Source of the DNA: Anthopleura xanthogrammica | Taxonomy: Eukaryota; Cnidaria; Anthozoa; Actiniaria; Actiniidae | Length of the DNA: 64,000 nt | Assembly: GCA_964019055.1 (NCBI GenBank) | Contig: OZ025212.1 | Coordinates: 8,671,109-8,735,108, forward strand | Direction of reading: 5' to 3' | Shown here: positions 52,690 to 64,000 of the stretch, in pieces | Layout of the letters: each line of letters begins with the position of its first letter | How positions within the stretch are numbered: the stretch's first letter is position 1 | Notes under the pieces: generated by a model | Database searches by the model: none | Seen by the model: the letters and a program-made list of their open reading frames with translations, nothing else | Told to the model about the DNA's origin: nothing | Made by a program: the position numbers and the translations under genes

Positions 52690-54021
52690 CAAAGTTAGGC
52701 ACTTTACGATTTTTGAAATTGCTAATTTTGATCACGGAAATGGATTCCTGGCACGATTCTACCTATACATGGTCACGTTTATCTTGTGAAAATTCGGCAG
52801 TCTTCCCCTAGTTTTGGTGCCCGCGCATGCGCAGCTACAAAAATAGGCACTTTACGATTTTGGAATTTGCCAATTTTGATCACGGAAATGGATTGCTGGC
52901 ACGATTCTACCTATACATGGTCACGTTTATCTTGTGAAAATTCGGCAGTCTTCCCCTAGTTTTGGTGCCCGCGCATGCGCAGCTACAAAGTTAGGCACTT
53001 TACGATTTTGGAATTTGCCAATTTTGATCACGGAAATGGATTGCTGGCACGATTCTACCTATACATGGTCACGTTTATCTTGTGAAAATTCGGCAGTCTT
53101 CCCCTAGTTTTGGTGCCCGCGCATGCGCAGCTACAAAGTTAGGCACTTTACGATTTTGGAATTTGCCAATTTTGATCACGGAAATGGATTGCTGGCACGA
53201 TTCTACCTATACATGGTCACGTTTATCTTGTGAAAATTCGGCAGTCTTCCCCTAGTTTTGGTGCCCGCGCATGCGCAGCTACAAAGTTAGGCACTTTACG
53301 ATTTTGGAATTTGACAATTTTGATCACGGAAATGGATTCCTGGCACGATTCTACCTATACATGGTCACGTTTATCTTGTGAAAATTCGGCAGTCTTCCCC
53401 TAGTTTTGGTGCCCGCGCATGCGCAGCTACAAAGTTAGGCACTTTACGATTTTTGAAATTGCTAATTTTGATCACGGAAATGGATTCCTGGCACGATTCT
53501 ACCTATACATGGTCACGTTTATCTTGTGAAAATTCGGCAGTCTTCCCCTAGTTTTGGTGCCCGCGCATGCGCAGCTACAAAAATAGGCACTTTACGATTT
53601 TGGAATTTGCCAATTTTGATCACGGAAATGGATTGCTGGCACGATTCTACCTATACATGGTCACGTTTATCTTGTGAAAATTCGGCAGTCTTCCCCTAGT
53701 TTTGGTGCCCGCGCATGCGCAGCTACAAAGTTAGGCACTTTACGATTTTGGAATTTGCCAATTTTGATCACGGAAATGGATTGCTGGCACGATTCTACCT
53801 ATACATGGTCACGTTTATCTTGTGAAAATTCGGCAGTCTTCCCCTAGTTTTGGTGCCCGCGCATGCGCAGCTACAAAGTTAGGCACTTTACGATTTTGGA
53901 ATTTGCCAATTTTGATCACGGAAATGGATTGCTGGCACGATTCTACCTATACATGGTCACGTTTATCTTGTGAAAATTCGGCAGTCTTCCCCTAGTTTTG
54001 GTGCCCGCGCATGCGCAGCTA
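52690..54021. repeat. 740-bp five-monomer HOR, 1.8 copies
   Basis: 'tttgaaattgcta + cctgg' monomers at 52690 and 53430 are each followed by an 'acaaaaataggc' monomer (52838, 53578) and two plain monomers. The 'ttgaca + cctgg' monomer that closes copy one (53282) is missing from copy two, where a 'gaaattgcta + cgattatc' monomer follows instead. Confidence 0.75.
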
Positions 54022-54909
54022 CAAAGTTAGGCACTTTACGATTTTGGAAATTGCTAATTTTGATCACGGAAATGGATTGCTGGCACGATTTTACCTATAC
54101 ATGGTCACGATTATCTTGTGAAAATTCGGCAGTCTTCCCCTAGTTTTGGTGCCCGCGCATGCGCAGCTACAAAGTTAGGCACTTTACGATTTTGGAATTT
54201 GACAATTTTGATCACGGAAATGGATTGCAGGCACGATTCTACCTATACATGGTCACGTTTATCTTGTGAAAATTCGGCAGTCTTCCCCTAGTTTTGGTGC
54301 CCGCGCATGCGCAGCTACAAAGTTAGGCACTTTACGATTTTGGAAATTGCTAATTTTGATCACGGAAATGGATTGCTGGCACGATTCTACCTATACATGG
54401 TCACGTTTATCTTGTGAAAATTCGGCAGTCTTCCCCTAGTTTTGGTGCCCGCGCATGCGCAGCTACAAAGTTAGGCACTTTACGATTTTGGAAATTGCTA
54501 ATTTTGATCACGGAAATGGATTGCTGGCACGATTCTACCTATACATGGTCACGTTTATCTTGTGAAAATTCGGCAGTCTTCCCCTAGTTTTGGTGCCCGC
54601 GCATGCGCAGCTACAAAGTTAGGCACTTTACGATTTTGGAATTTGCCAATTTTGATCACGGAAATGGATTGCTGGCACGATTCTACCTATACATGGTCAC
54701 GTTTATCTTGTGAAAATTCGGCAGTCTTCCCCTAGTTTTGGTGCCCACGCATGCGCAGCTACAAAGTTAGGCACTTTACGATTTTGGAATTTGCCAATTT
54801 TGATCACGGAAATAGATTGCTGGCACGATTCTACCTATACATGGTCACGTTTATCTTGTGAAAATTCGGCAGTCTTCCCCTAGTTTTGGTGCCCGCGCAT
54901 GCGCAGCTA

Positions 54910-57573
54910 CAAAGTTAGGCACTTTACGATTTTGGAAATTGCTAATTTTGATCACGGAAATGGATTGCTGGCACGATTCTACCTATACATGGTTACGTTT
55001 ATCTTGTGAAAATTCGGCAGTCTTCCCCTAGTTTTGGTGCCCGCGCATGCGCAGCTACAAAGTTAGGCACTTTACGATTTTGGAATTTGCCAATTTTGAT
55101 CACGGAAATGGATTGCTGGCACGATTCTACCTATACATGGTCACGTTTATCTTGTGAAAATTCGGCAGTCTTCCCCTAGTTTTGGTGCCCGCGCATGCGC
55201 AGCTACAAAGTTAGGCACTTTACGATTTTGGAAATTGCTAATTTTGATCACGGAAATGGATTGCTGGCACGATTCTACCTATACATGGTCACGTTTATCT
55301 TGTGAAAATTCGGCAGTTTTCCCCTAGTTTTGGTGCCCGCGCATGCGCAGCTACAAAGTTAGGCACTTTACGATTTTGGAATTTGCCAATTTTGATCACG
55401 GAAATGGATTGCTGGCACGATTCTACCTATACATGGTCACGTTTATCTTGTGAAAATTCGGCAGTCTTCCCCTAGTTTTGGTGCCCACGCATGCGCAGCT
55501 ACAAAGTTAGGCACTTTACGATTTTGGAATTTGACAATTTTGATCACGGAAATGGATTCCTGGCACGATTCTACCTATACATGGTCACGTTTATCTTGTG
55601 AAAATTCGGCAGTCTTCCCCTAGTTTTGGTGCCCGCGCATGCGCAGCTACAAAGTTAGGCACTTTACGATTTTTGAAATTGCTAATTTTGATCACGGAAA
55701 TGGATTGCTGGCACGATTCTACCTATACATGGTCACGTTTATCTTGTGAAAATTCGGCAGTCTTCCCCTAGTTTTGGTGCCCGCGCATGCGCAGCTACAA
55801 AGTTAGGCGTTTTACGATTTTGGAATTTGCCAATTTTGATCACGGAAATGGATTGCTGGCACGATTCTACCTATACATGGTCACGTTTATCTTGTGAAAA
55901 TTCGGCAGTCTTCCCCTAGTTTTGGTGCCCGCGCATGCGCAGCTACAAAGTTAGGCACTTTACGATTTTGGAATTTGACAATTTTGATCACGGAAATGGA
56001 TTGCTGGCACGATTCTACCTATACATGGTCACGTTTATCTTGTGAAAATTCGGCAGTCTTCCCCTAGTTTTGGTGCCCACGCATGCGCAGCTACAAAGTT
56101 AGGCACTTTACGATTTTGGAATTTGACAATTTTGATCACGGAAATGGATTCCTGGCACGATTCTACCTATACATGGTCACGTTTATCTTGTGAAAATTCG
56201 GCAGTCTTCCCCTAGTTTTGGTGCCCGCGCATGCGCAGCTACAAAGTTAGGCACTTTACGATTTTGGAAATTGCTAATTTTGATCACGGAAATGGATTGC
56301 TGGCACGATTCTACCTATACATGGTTACGTTTATCTTGTGAAAATTCGGCAGTCTTCCCCTAGTTTTGGTGCCCGCGCATGCGCAGCTACAAAGTTAGGC
56401 ACTTTACGATTTTGGAATTTGCCAATTTTGATCACGGAAATGGATTGCTGGCACGATTCTACCTATACATGGTCACGTTTATCTTGTGAAAATTCGGCAG
56501 TCTTCCCCTAGTTTTGGTGCCCGCGCATGCGCAGCTACAAAGTTAGGCACTTTACGATTTTGGAAATTGCTAATTTTGATCACGGAAATGGATTGCTGGC
56601 ACGATTCTACCTATACATGGTCACGTTTATCTTGTGAAAATTCGGCAGTTTTCCCCTAGTTTTGGTGCCCGCGCATGCGCAGCTACAAAGTTAGGCACTT
56701 TACGATTTTGGAATTTGCCAATTTTGATCACGGAAATGGATTGCTGGCACGATTCTACCTATACATGGTCACGTTTATCTTGTGAAAATTCGGCAGTCTT
56801 CCCCTAGTTTTGGTGCCCACGCATGCGCAGCTACAAAGTTAGGCACTTTACGATTTTGGAATTTGACAATTTTGATCACGGAAATGGATTCCTGGCACGA
56901 TTCTACCTATACATGGTCACGTTTATCTTGTGAAAATTCGGCAGTCTTCCCCTAGTTTTGGTGCCCGCGCATGCGCAGCTACAAAGTTAGGCACTTTACG
57001 ATTTTTGAAATTGCTAATTTTGATCACGGAAATCGATTGCTGGCACGATTCTACCTATACATGGTCACGTTTATCTTGTGAAAATTCGGCAGTCTTCCCC
57101 TAGTTTTGGTGCCCGCGCATGCGCAGCTACAAAGTTAGGCGTTTTACGATTTTGGAATTTGCCAATTTTGATCACGGAAATGGATTGCTGGCACGATTCT
57201 ACCTATACATGGTCACGTTTATCTTGTGGAAATTCGGCAGTCTTCCCCTAGTTTTGGTGCTCGCGCATGCGCAGCTACAAAGTTAGGCACTTTACGATTT
57301 TGGAATTTGACAATTTTGATCACGGAAATGGATTGCTGGCACGATTCTACCTATACATGGTCACGTTTATCTTGTGAAAATTCGGCAGTCTTCCCCTAGT
57401 TTTGGTGCCCGCGCATGCGCAGCTACAAAGTTAGGCACTTTACGATTTTGGAATTTGACAATTTTGATCACGGAAATGGATTCCTGGCACGATTCTACCT
57501 ATACATGGTCACGTTTATCTTGTGAAAATTCGGCAGTCTTCCCCTAGTTTTGGTGCCCGCGCATGCGCAGCTA
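54910..57573. repeat. 1332-bp nine-monomer HOR, two copies
   Basis: Copies are 54910-56241 and 56242-57573. Markers 1332 bp apart are 'ggttacg' (54991, 56323), 'ggcagttttcc' (55313, 56645), 'cccacgcatg', and 'ggcgttttacg' (55806, 57138). Differences include 'atcgatt' and 'cttgtggaaa' with 'gctcgcgc' in copy two, and 'cccacgc' at the end of the eighth monomer only in copy one. Confidence 0.86.
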
Positions 57574-57721
57574 CAAAGTTAGGCACTTTACGATTTTTGA
57601 AATTGCTAATTTTGATCACGGAAATGGATTGCTGGCACGATTCTACCTACACATGGTCACGTTTATCTTGTGAAAATTCGGCAGTCTTCCCCTAGTTTTG
57701 GTGCCCGCGCATGCGCAGCTA

Positions 57722-59941
57722 CAAAGTTAGGCACTTTACGATTTTGGAATTTGCCAATTTTGATCACGGAAATGGATTGCTGGCACGATTCTACCTATAC
57801 ATGGTCACGTTTATCTTGTGAAAATTCGGCAGTCTTCCCCTAGTTTTGGTGCCCGCGCATGCGCAGCTACAAAGTTAGGCACTTTACGATTTTGGAATTT
57901 GACAATTTTGATCACGGAAATGGATTCCTGGCACGATTCTACCTATACATGGTCACGTTTATCTTGTGAAAATTCGGCAGTCTTCCCCTAGTTTTGGTGC
58001 CCGCGCATGCGCAGCTACAAAGTTAGGCACTTTACGATTTTTGAAATTGCTAATTTTGATCACGGAAATGGATTGCTGGCACGATTCTACCTATACATGG
58101 TCACGTTTATCTTGTGAAAATTCGGCAGTCTTCCCCTAGTTTTGGTGCCCGCGCATGCGCAGCTACAAAGTTAGGCACTTTACGATTTTGGAATTTGACA
58201 ATTTTGATCACGGAAATGGATTGCAGGCACGATTCTACCTATACATGGTCACGTTTATCTTGTGAAAATTCGGCAGTCTTCCCCTAGTTTTGGTGCCCGC
58301 GCATGCGCAGCTACAAAGTTAGGCACTTTACGATTTTGGAATTTGACAATTTTGATCACGGAAATGGATTCCTGGCACGATTCTACCTATACATGGTCAC
58401 GTTTATCTTGTGAAAATTCGGCAGTCTTCCCCTAGTTTTGGTGCCCGCGCATGCGCAGCTACAAAGTTAGGCACTTTACGATTTTGGAATTTGCCAATTT
58501 TGATCACGGAAATGGATTGCTGGCACGATTCTACCTATACATGGTCACGTTTATCTTGTGAAAATTCGGCAGTCTTCCCCTAGTTTTGGTGCCCGCGCAT
58601 GCGCAGCTACAAAGTTAGGCACTTTACGATTTTGGAATTTGACAATTTTGATCACGGAAATGGATTCCTGGCACGATTCTACCTATACATGGTCACGTTT
58701 ATCTTGTGAAAATTCGGCAGTCTTCCCCTAGTTTTGGTGCCCGCGCATGCGCAGCTACAAAGTTAGGCACTTTACGATTTTTGAAATTGCTAATTTTGAT
58801 CACGGAAATGGATTGCTGGCACGATTCTACCTATACATGGTCACGTTTATCTTGTGAAAATTCGGCAGTCTTCCCCTAGTTTTGGTGCCCGCGCATGCGC
58901 AGCTACAAAGTTAGGCACTTTACGATTTTGGAATTTGACAATTTTGATCACGGAAATGGATTGCAGGCACGATTCTACCTATACATGGTCACGTTTATCT
59001 TGTGAAAATTCGGCAGTCTTCCCCTAGTTTTGGTGCCCGCGCATGCGCAGCTACAAAGTTAGGCACTTTACGATTTTGGAATTTGACAATTTTGATCACG
59101 GAAATGGATTCCTGGCACGATTCTACCTATACATGGTCACGTTTATCTTGTGAAAATTCGGCAGTCTTCCCCTAGTTTTGGTGCCCGCGCATGCGCAGCT
59201 ACAAAGTTAGGCACTTTACGATTTTGGAATTTGCCAATTTTGATCACGGAAATGGATTGCTGGCACGATTCTACCTATACATGGTCACGTTTATCTTGTG
59301 AAAATTCGGCAGTCTTCCCCTAGTTTTGGTGCCCGCGCATGCGCAGCTACAAAGTTAGGCACTTTACGATTTTGGAATTTGACAATTTTGATCACGGAAA
59401 TGGATTCCTGGCACGATTCTACCTATACATGGTCACGTTTATCTTGTGAAAATTCGGCAGTCTTCCCCTAGTTTTGGTGCCCGCGCATGCGCAGCTACAA
59501 AGTTAGGCACTTTACGATTTTTGAAATTGCTAATTTTGATCACGGAAATGGATTGCTGGCACGATTCTACCTATACATGGTCACGTTTATCTTGTGAAAA
59601 TTCGGCAGTCTTCCCCTAGTTTTGGTGCCCGCGCATGCGCAGCTACAAAGTTAGGCACTTTACGATTTTGGAATTTGACAATTTTGATCACGGAAATGGA
59701 TTGCAGGCACGATTCTACCTATACATGGTCACGTTTATCTTGTGAAAATTCGGCAGTCTTCCCCTAGTTTTGGTGCCCGCGCATGCGCAGCTACAAAGTT
59801 AGGCACTTTACGATTTTGGAATTTGACAATTTTGATCACGGAAATGGATTCCTGGCACGATTCTACCTATACATGGTCACGTTTATCTTGTGAAAATTCG
59901 GCAGTCTTCCCCTAGTTTTGGTGCCCGCGCATGCGCAGCTA
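57722..59941. repeat. 740-bp five-monomer HOR, three copies that look identical
   Basis: Units 57722-58461, 58462-59201 and 59202-59941 share the order: plain; 'ttgaca + cctgg'; 'tttgaaattgcta + gctgg'; 'ttgaca + gcagg'; 'ttgaca + cctgg'. I found no difference between the three by eye. The next monomer (59942) starts the same way but has 'cctgg', so the run ends there. This is probably the youngest expansion in the window. Confidence 0.87.
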
Positions 59942-62605
59942 CAAAGTTAGGCACTTTACGATTTTGGAATTTGCCAATTTTGATCACGGAAATGGATTCC
60001 TGGCACGATTCTACCTATACATGGTCACGTTTATCTTGTGAAAATTCGGCAGTCTTCCCCTAGTTTTGGTGCCCGCGCATGCGCAGCTACAAAGTTAGGC
60101 ACTTTACGATTTTTGAAATTGCTAATTTTGATCACGGAAATGGATTCCTGGCACGATTCTACCTATACATGGTCACGTTTATCTTGTGAAAATTCGGCAG
60201 TCTTCCCCTAGTTTTGGTGCCCGCGCATGCGCAGCTACAACGTTAGGCACTTTACGATTTTGGAATTTGCCAATTTTGATCACGGAAATGGATTGCTGGC
60301 ACGATTCTACCTATACATGGTCACGTTTATCTTGTGAAAATTCGGCAGTCTTCCCCTAGTTTTGGTGCCCGCGCATGCGCAGCTACAAAGTTAGGCACTT
60401 TACGATATTGGAATTTGCCAATTTTGATCACGGAAATGGATTGCTGGCACGATTCTACCTATACATGGTCACGTTTATCTTGTGAAAATTCGGCAGTCTT
60501 CCCCTAGTTTTGGTGCCCGCGCATGCGCAGCTACAAAGTTAGGCACTTTACGATTTTGGAATTTGACAATTTTGATCACGGAAATGGATTCCTGGCACGA
60601 TTCTACCTATACATGGTCACGTTTATCTTGTGAAAATTCGGCAGTCTTCCCCTAGTTTTGGTGCCCGCGCATGCGCAGCTACAAAGTTAGGCACTTTACG
60701 ATTTTTGAAATTGCTAATTTTGATCACGGAAATGGATTGCTGGCACGATTTTACCTATATATGGTCATGATTATCTTGTGAAAATTCGGCAGTCTTCCCC
60801 TAGTTTTGGTGCCCGCGCATGCGCAGCTACAAAGTTAGGCACTTTACGATTTTGGAATTTGACAATTTTGATCACGGAAATGGATTGCAGGCACGATTCT
60901 ACCTATACATGGTCACGTTTATCTTGTGAAAATTCGGCAGTCTTCCCCTAGTTTTGGTGCCCGCGCATGCGCAGCTACAAAGTTAGGCACTTTACGATTT
61001 TGGAATTTGACAATTTTGATCACGGAAATGGATTCCTGGCACGATTCTACCTATACATGGTCACGTTTATCTTGTGAAAATTCGGCAGTCTTCCCCTAGT
61101 TTTGGTGCCCGCGCATGCGCAGCTACAAAGTTAGGCACTTTACGATTTTGGAAATTGCTAATTTTGATCACGGAAATGGATTGCTGGCACGATTCTACCT
61201 ATACATGGTCACGTTTATCTTGTGAAAATTCGGCAGTCTTCCCCTAGTTTTGGTGCCCGCGCATGCGCAGCTACAAAGTTAGGCACTTTACGATTTTGGA
61301 ATTTAACAATTTTGATCACGGAAATGGATTCCTGGCACGATTCTACCTATACATGGTCACGTTTATCTTGTGAAAATTCGGCAGTCTTCCCCTAGTTTTG
61401 GTGCCCGCGCATGCGCAGCTACAAAGATAGGCACTTTACGATTTTGGAATTTGCCAATTTTGATCACGGAAATCGATTGCTGGCACGATTCTACCTATAC
61501 ATGGTCACGTTTATCTTGTGAAAATTCGGCAGTCTTCCCCTAGTTTTGGTGCCCGCGCATGCGCAGCTACAAAGTTAGGCACTTTACGATTTTGGAATTT
61601 GACAATTTTGATCACGGAAATGGATTCCTGGCACGATTCTACCTATACATGGTCACGTTTATCTTGTGAAAATTCGGCAGTCTTCTCCTAGTTTTGGTGC
61701 CCGCGCATGCGCAGCTACAAAGTTAGGCACTTTACGATTTTGGAATTTGACAATTTTGATCACGGAAATGGATTGCTGGCACGATTCTACCTATACATGG
61801 TCACGTTTATCTTGTGAAAATTCGGCAGTCTTGCCCTAGTTTTGGTGCCCGCGTATGCGCAGCTACAAAGTTAGGCACTTTACGATTTTGGAAATTGCTA
61901 ATTTTGATCACGGAAATGGATTGCTGGCACGATTCTACCTATACATGGTCACGTTTATCTTGTGAAAATTCGGCAGTCTTCCCCTAGTTTTGGTGCCCGC
62001 GCATGCGCAGCTACAAAGTTAGGCACTTTACGATTTTGGAATTTGACAATTTTGATCACGGAAATGGATTCCTGGCACGATTCTACCTATACATGGTCAC
62101 GTTTATCTTGTGAAAATTCGGCAGTCTTCCTCTAGTTTTGGTGCCCGCGCATGTGCAGCTACAAAGTTAGGCACTTTACGATTTTGGAATTTGCCAATTT
62201 TGATCACGGAAATGGATTGCTGGCACGATTCTACCTATACATGGTCACGTTTATCTTGTGAAAATTCGGCAGTCTTCCCCTAGTTTTGGTGCCCGCGCAT
62301 GCGCAGCTACAAAGTTAGGCACTTTACGATTTTGGAATTTGACAATTTTGATCACGGAAATGGATTGCTGGCACGATTCTACCTATACATGGTCACGTTT
62401 ATCTTGTGAAAATTCGGCAGTCTTCCCCTAGTTTTGGTGCCCGCGCATGCGCAGCTACAAAGATAGGCACTTTACGATTTTTGAAATTGCTAATTTTGAT
62501 CACGGAAATGGATTCCTGGCACGATTCTACCTATACATGGTCACGTTTATCTTGTGAAAATTCGGCAGTCTTGCCCTAGTTTTGGTGCCCGCGTATGCGC
62601 AGCTA
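59942..62605. repeat. Mixed satellite segment without a clean HOR
   Basis: Monomers of the 'ttgaca', 'tttgaaattgcta', 'gaaattgcta' and plain types are interleaved. Rare changes include 'acaacgttagg' (about 60238), 'gatattgg' (about 60403), the 'tatatatggtcatgattatc' monomer (about 60757), 'gaatttaaca' (about 61300) and 'cttctccta' (about 61682). The first 'cttgccctag + gcgtatg' monomer is at about 61718. Confidence 0.65.
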
Positions 62606-64000
62606 CAAAGATAGGCACTTTACGATTTTGGAAATTGCTAATTTTGATCACGGAAATGGATTGCTGGCACGATTCTACCTATACATGGTCACGTTTATCT
62701 TGTGAAAATTCGGCAGTCTTCCCCTAGTTTTGGTGCCCGCGCATGCGCAGCTACAAAGTTAGGCACTTTACGATTTTGGAATTTGACAATTTTGATCACG
62801 GAAATGGATTCCTGGCACGATTCTACCTATACATGGTGACGTTTATCTTGTGAAAATTCGGCAGTCTTCCCCTAGTTTTGGTGCCCGCGCATGTGCAACT
62901 ACAAAGTTAGGCACTTTACGATTTTGGAATTTGCCAATTTTGATCACGGAAATGGATTGCTGGCACGATTCTACCTATACATGGTCACGTTTATCTTGTG
63001 AAAATTCGGCAGTCTTGCCCTAGTTTTGGTGCCCGCGTATGCGCAGCTACAAAGATAGGCACTTTACGATTTTGGAAATTGCTAATTTTGATCACGGAAA
63101 TGGATTCCTGGCACGATTCTACCTATACATGGTCACGTTTATCTTGTGAAAATTCGGCAGTCTTGCCCTAGTTTTGGTGCCCGCGCATGCGCAGCTACAA
63201 AGTTAGGCACTTTACGATTTTGGAATTTGACAATTTTGATCACGGAAATGGATTCCTGGCACGATTCTACCTATACATGGTCACGTTTATCTTGTGAAAA
63301 TTCGGCAGTCTTGCCCTAGTTTTGGTGCCCGCGTATGCGCAGCTACAAAGATAGGCACTTTACGATTTTGGAAATTGCTAATTTTGATCACGGAAATGGA
63401 TTGCTGGCACGATTCTACCTATACATGGTCACGTTTATCTTGTGAAAATTCGGCAGTCTTCCCCTAGTTTTGGTGCCCGCGCATGCGCAGCTACAAAGTT
63501 AGGCACTTTACGATTTTGGAATTTGACAATTTTGATCACGGAAATGGATTCCTGGCACGATTCTACCTATACATGGTGACGTTTATCTTGTGAAAATTCG
63601 GCAGTCTTCCCCTAGTTTTGGTGCCCGCGCATGTGCAACTACAAAGTTAGGCACTTTACGATTTTGGAATTTGCCAATTTTGATCACGGAAATGGATTGC
63701 TGGCACGATTCTACCTATACATGGTCACGTTTATCTTGTGAAAATTCGGCAGTCTTGCCCTAGTTTTGGTGCCCGCGTATGCGCAGCTACAAAGATAGGC
63801 ACTTTACGATTTTGGAAATTGCTAATTTTGATCACGGAAATGGATTCCTGGCACGATTCTACCTATACATGGTCACGTTTATCTTGTGAAAATTCGGCAG
63901 TCTTGCCCTAGTTTTGGTGCCCGCGCATGCGCAGCTACAAAGATAGGCACTCTACGATTTTGGAATTTGACAATTTTGATCACGGAAATGGATTCCTGGC
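62606..64000. repeat. 740-bp five-monomer HOR running off the window end
   Basis: Copies start at 62606 and 63346. Markers 740 bp apart are 'catggtgacg' (62835, 63575), 'catgtgcaac' and 'cttgccctag + gcgtatgcg'. The last partial monomer (63938-64000) has 'gataggcactctacg' where its partner at 63198 has 'gttaggcactttacg'. The unit may continue beyond the window. Confidence 0.8.

Larger units (their letters stand above)
1..64000. repeat. Satellite DNA array, about 148-bp monomer, 432 full copies plus a partial one
   Basis: The entire window is a head-to-tail tandem array. Successive 'caaag' starts fall at 1, 149, 297, 445 and so on, and the last at 63938, which fits 432 periods of 148 bp plus a net 1 bp from eight visible length variants. 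All monomers have the same orientation. Consensus base counts are 33 C and 33 G in 148 bp. Monomers differ from one another at a few positions, and the differences recur in patterns that define higher-order repeats. No stretch of non-repeat DNA was found, so the window holds no gene, RNA gene, transposon or CRISPR array. The array runs off both ends. A centromeric, pericentromeric or subtelomeric location is inferred from the size and purity of the array; it is not seen directly. The family is not one I recognise. Confidence 0.98.

Noticed and set aside
1..64000. CRISPR array (regular repeats with spacers).
   Set aside because: The whole 148-bp period is repeated. There are no unique spacers, the period is too long and no cas genes are present.
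1..64000. CENP-B box in the monomer.
   Set aside because: The best candidate, around 'attcggcagtcttcccc', matches only the TTCG part and lacks the required A and CGGG. The reverse strand near 'gcccgcgcatg' also fails.
1..64000. Ribosomal spacer, telomeric or histone-type tandem repeats.
   Set aside because: No rRNA or histone coding sequence and no short telomere-type motif is present; the unit is non-coding and 148 bp long.

Overview
The whole 64 kb window is one uninterrupted tandem satellite array. A single monomer of about 148 bp (consensus GC about 45%) is repeated head to tail in one orientation from the first base to the last. By my count there are 432 complete monomers (1-63937) plus 63 bp of a 433rd, so both ends of the array lie outside the window. 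I numbered the monomer from the C of its 'caaag' start. That phase holds across the window once eight small length changes are counted: three of -1, one of -2, two of +1 and two of +2, a net of +1 bp. I found no unique sequence, no transposon, no inverted segment, no RNA gene and no credible protein gene.

This is eukaryotic DNA, most likely heterochromatic (centromeric, pericentromeric or subtelomeric) from an animal genome. Bacteria and phages do not carry arrays like this. The consensus is not depleted of CpG (8 CpG per monomer, about 7.4 expected from base composition), which argues weakly against a heavily methylated vertebrate genome. Almost every monomer carries a 12-bp match to the binding motif of the animal transcription factor NRF-1 / Erect wing. 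I do not recognise the satellite family and cannot name the species.

The array is a patchwork of higher-order repeats (HORs). I placed monomer types by shared variants and found these zones: 1-3996 (4-mer HORs with a 'ctcaa' variant); 3997-10801 (13-monomer unit that recurs expanded to 19); 10802-14505 (3-mer and 7-mer HORs); 14506-23383 (6-mer, 4-mer and several runs of a 444-bp 3-mer); 23384-31673 ('aataagatagg' and 'gcagg' monomers, with an 8-mer of 1185 bp and 4/5-mers); 31674-33597 (5-mer); 33598-41293 (14-mer, two different 10-mers); 41294-64000 (10-, 15/12-, 5-, 9- and 5-mers). Several large units contain a smaller unit duplicated inside them. This is the signature of repeated unequal exchange or amplification of blocks of very different size.

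No genes work together here. The points worth following are the nested HOR architecture, the dense array of palindromic NRF-1-like sites, the monomer length near that of a nucleosome core, and the absence of CpG decay. The two longest open frames (541-840 and 20668-20967) come from single-base loss of a recurrent stop codon in the repeat and are not genes.
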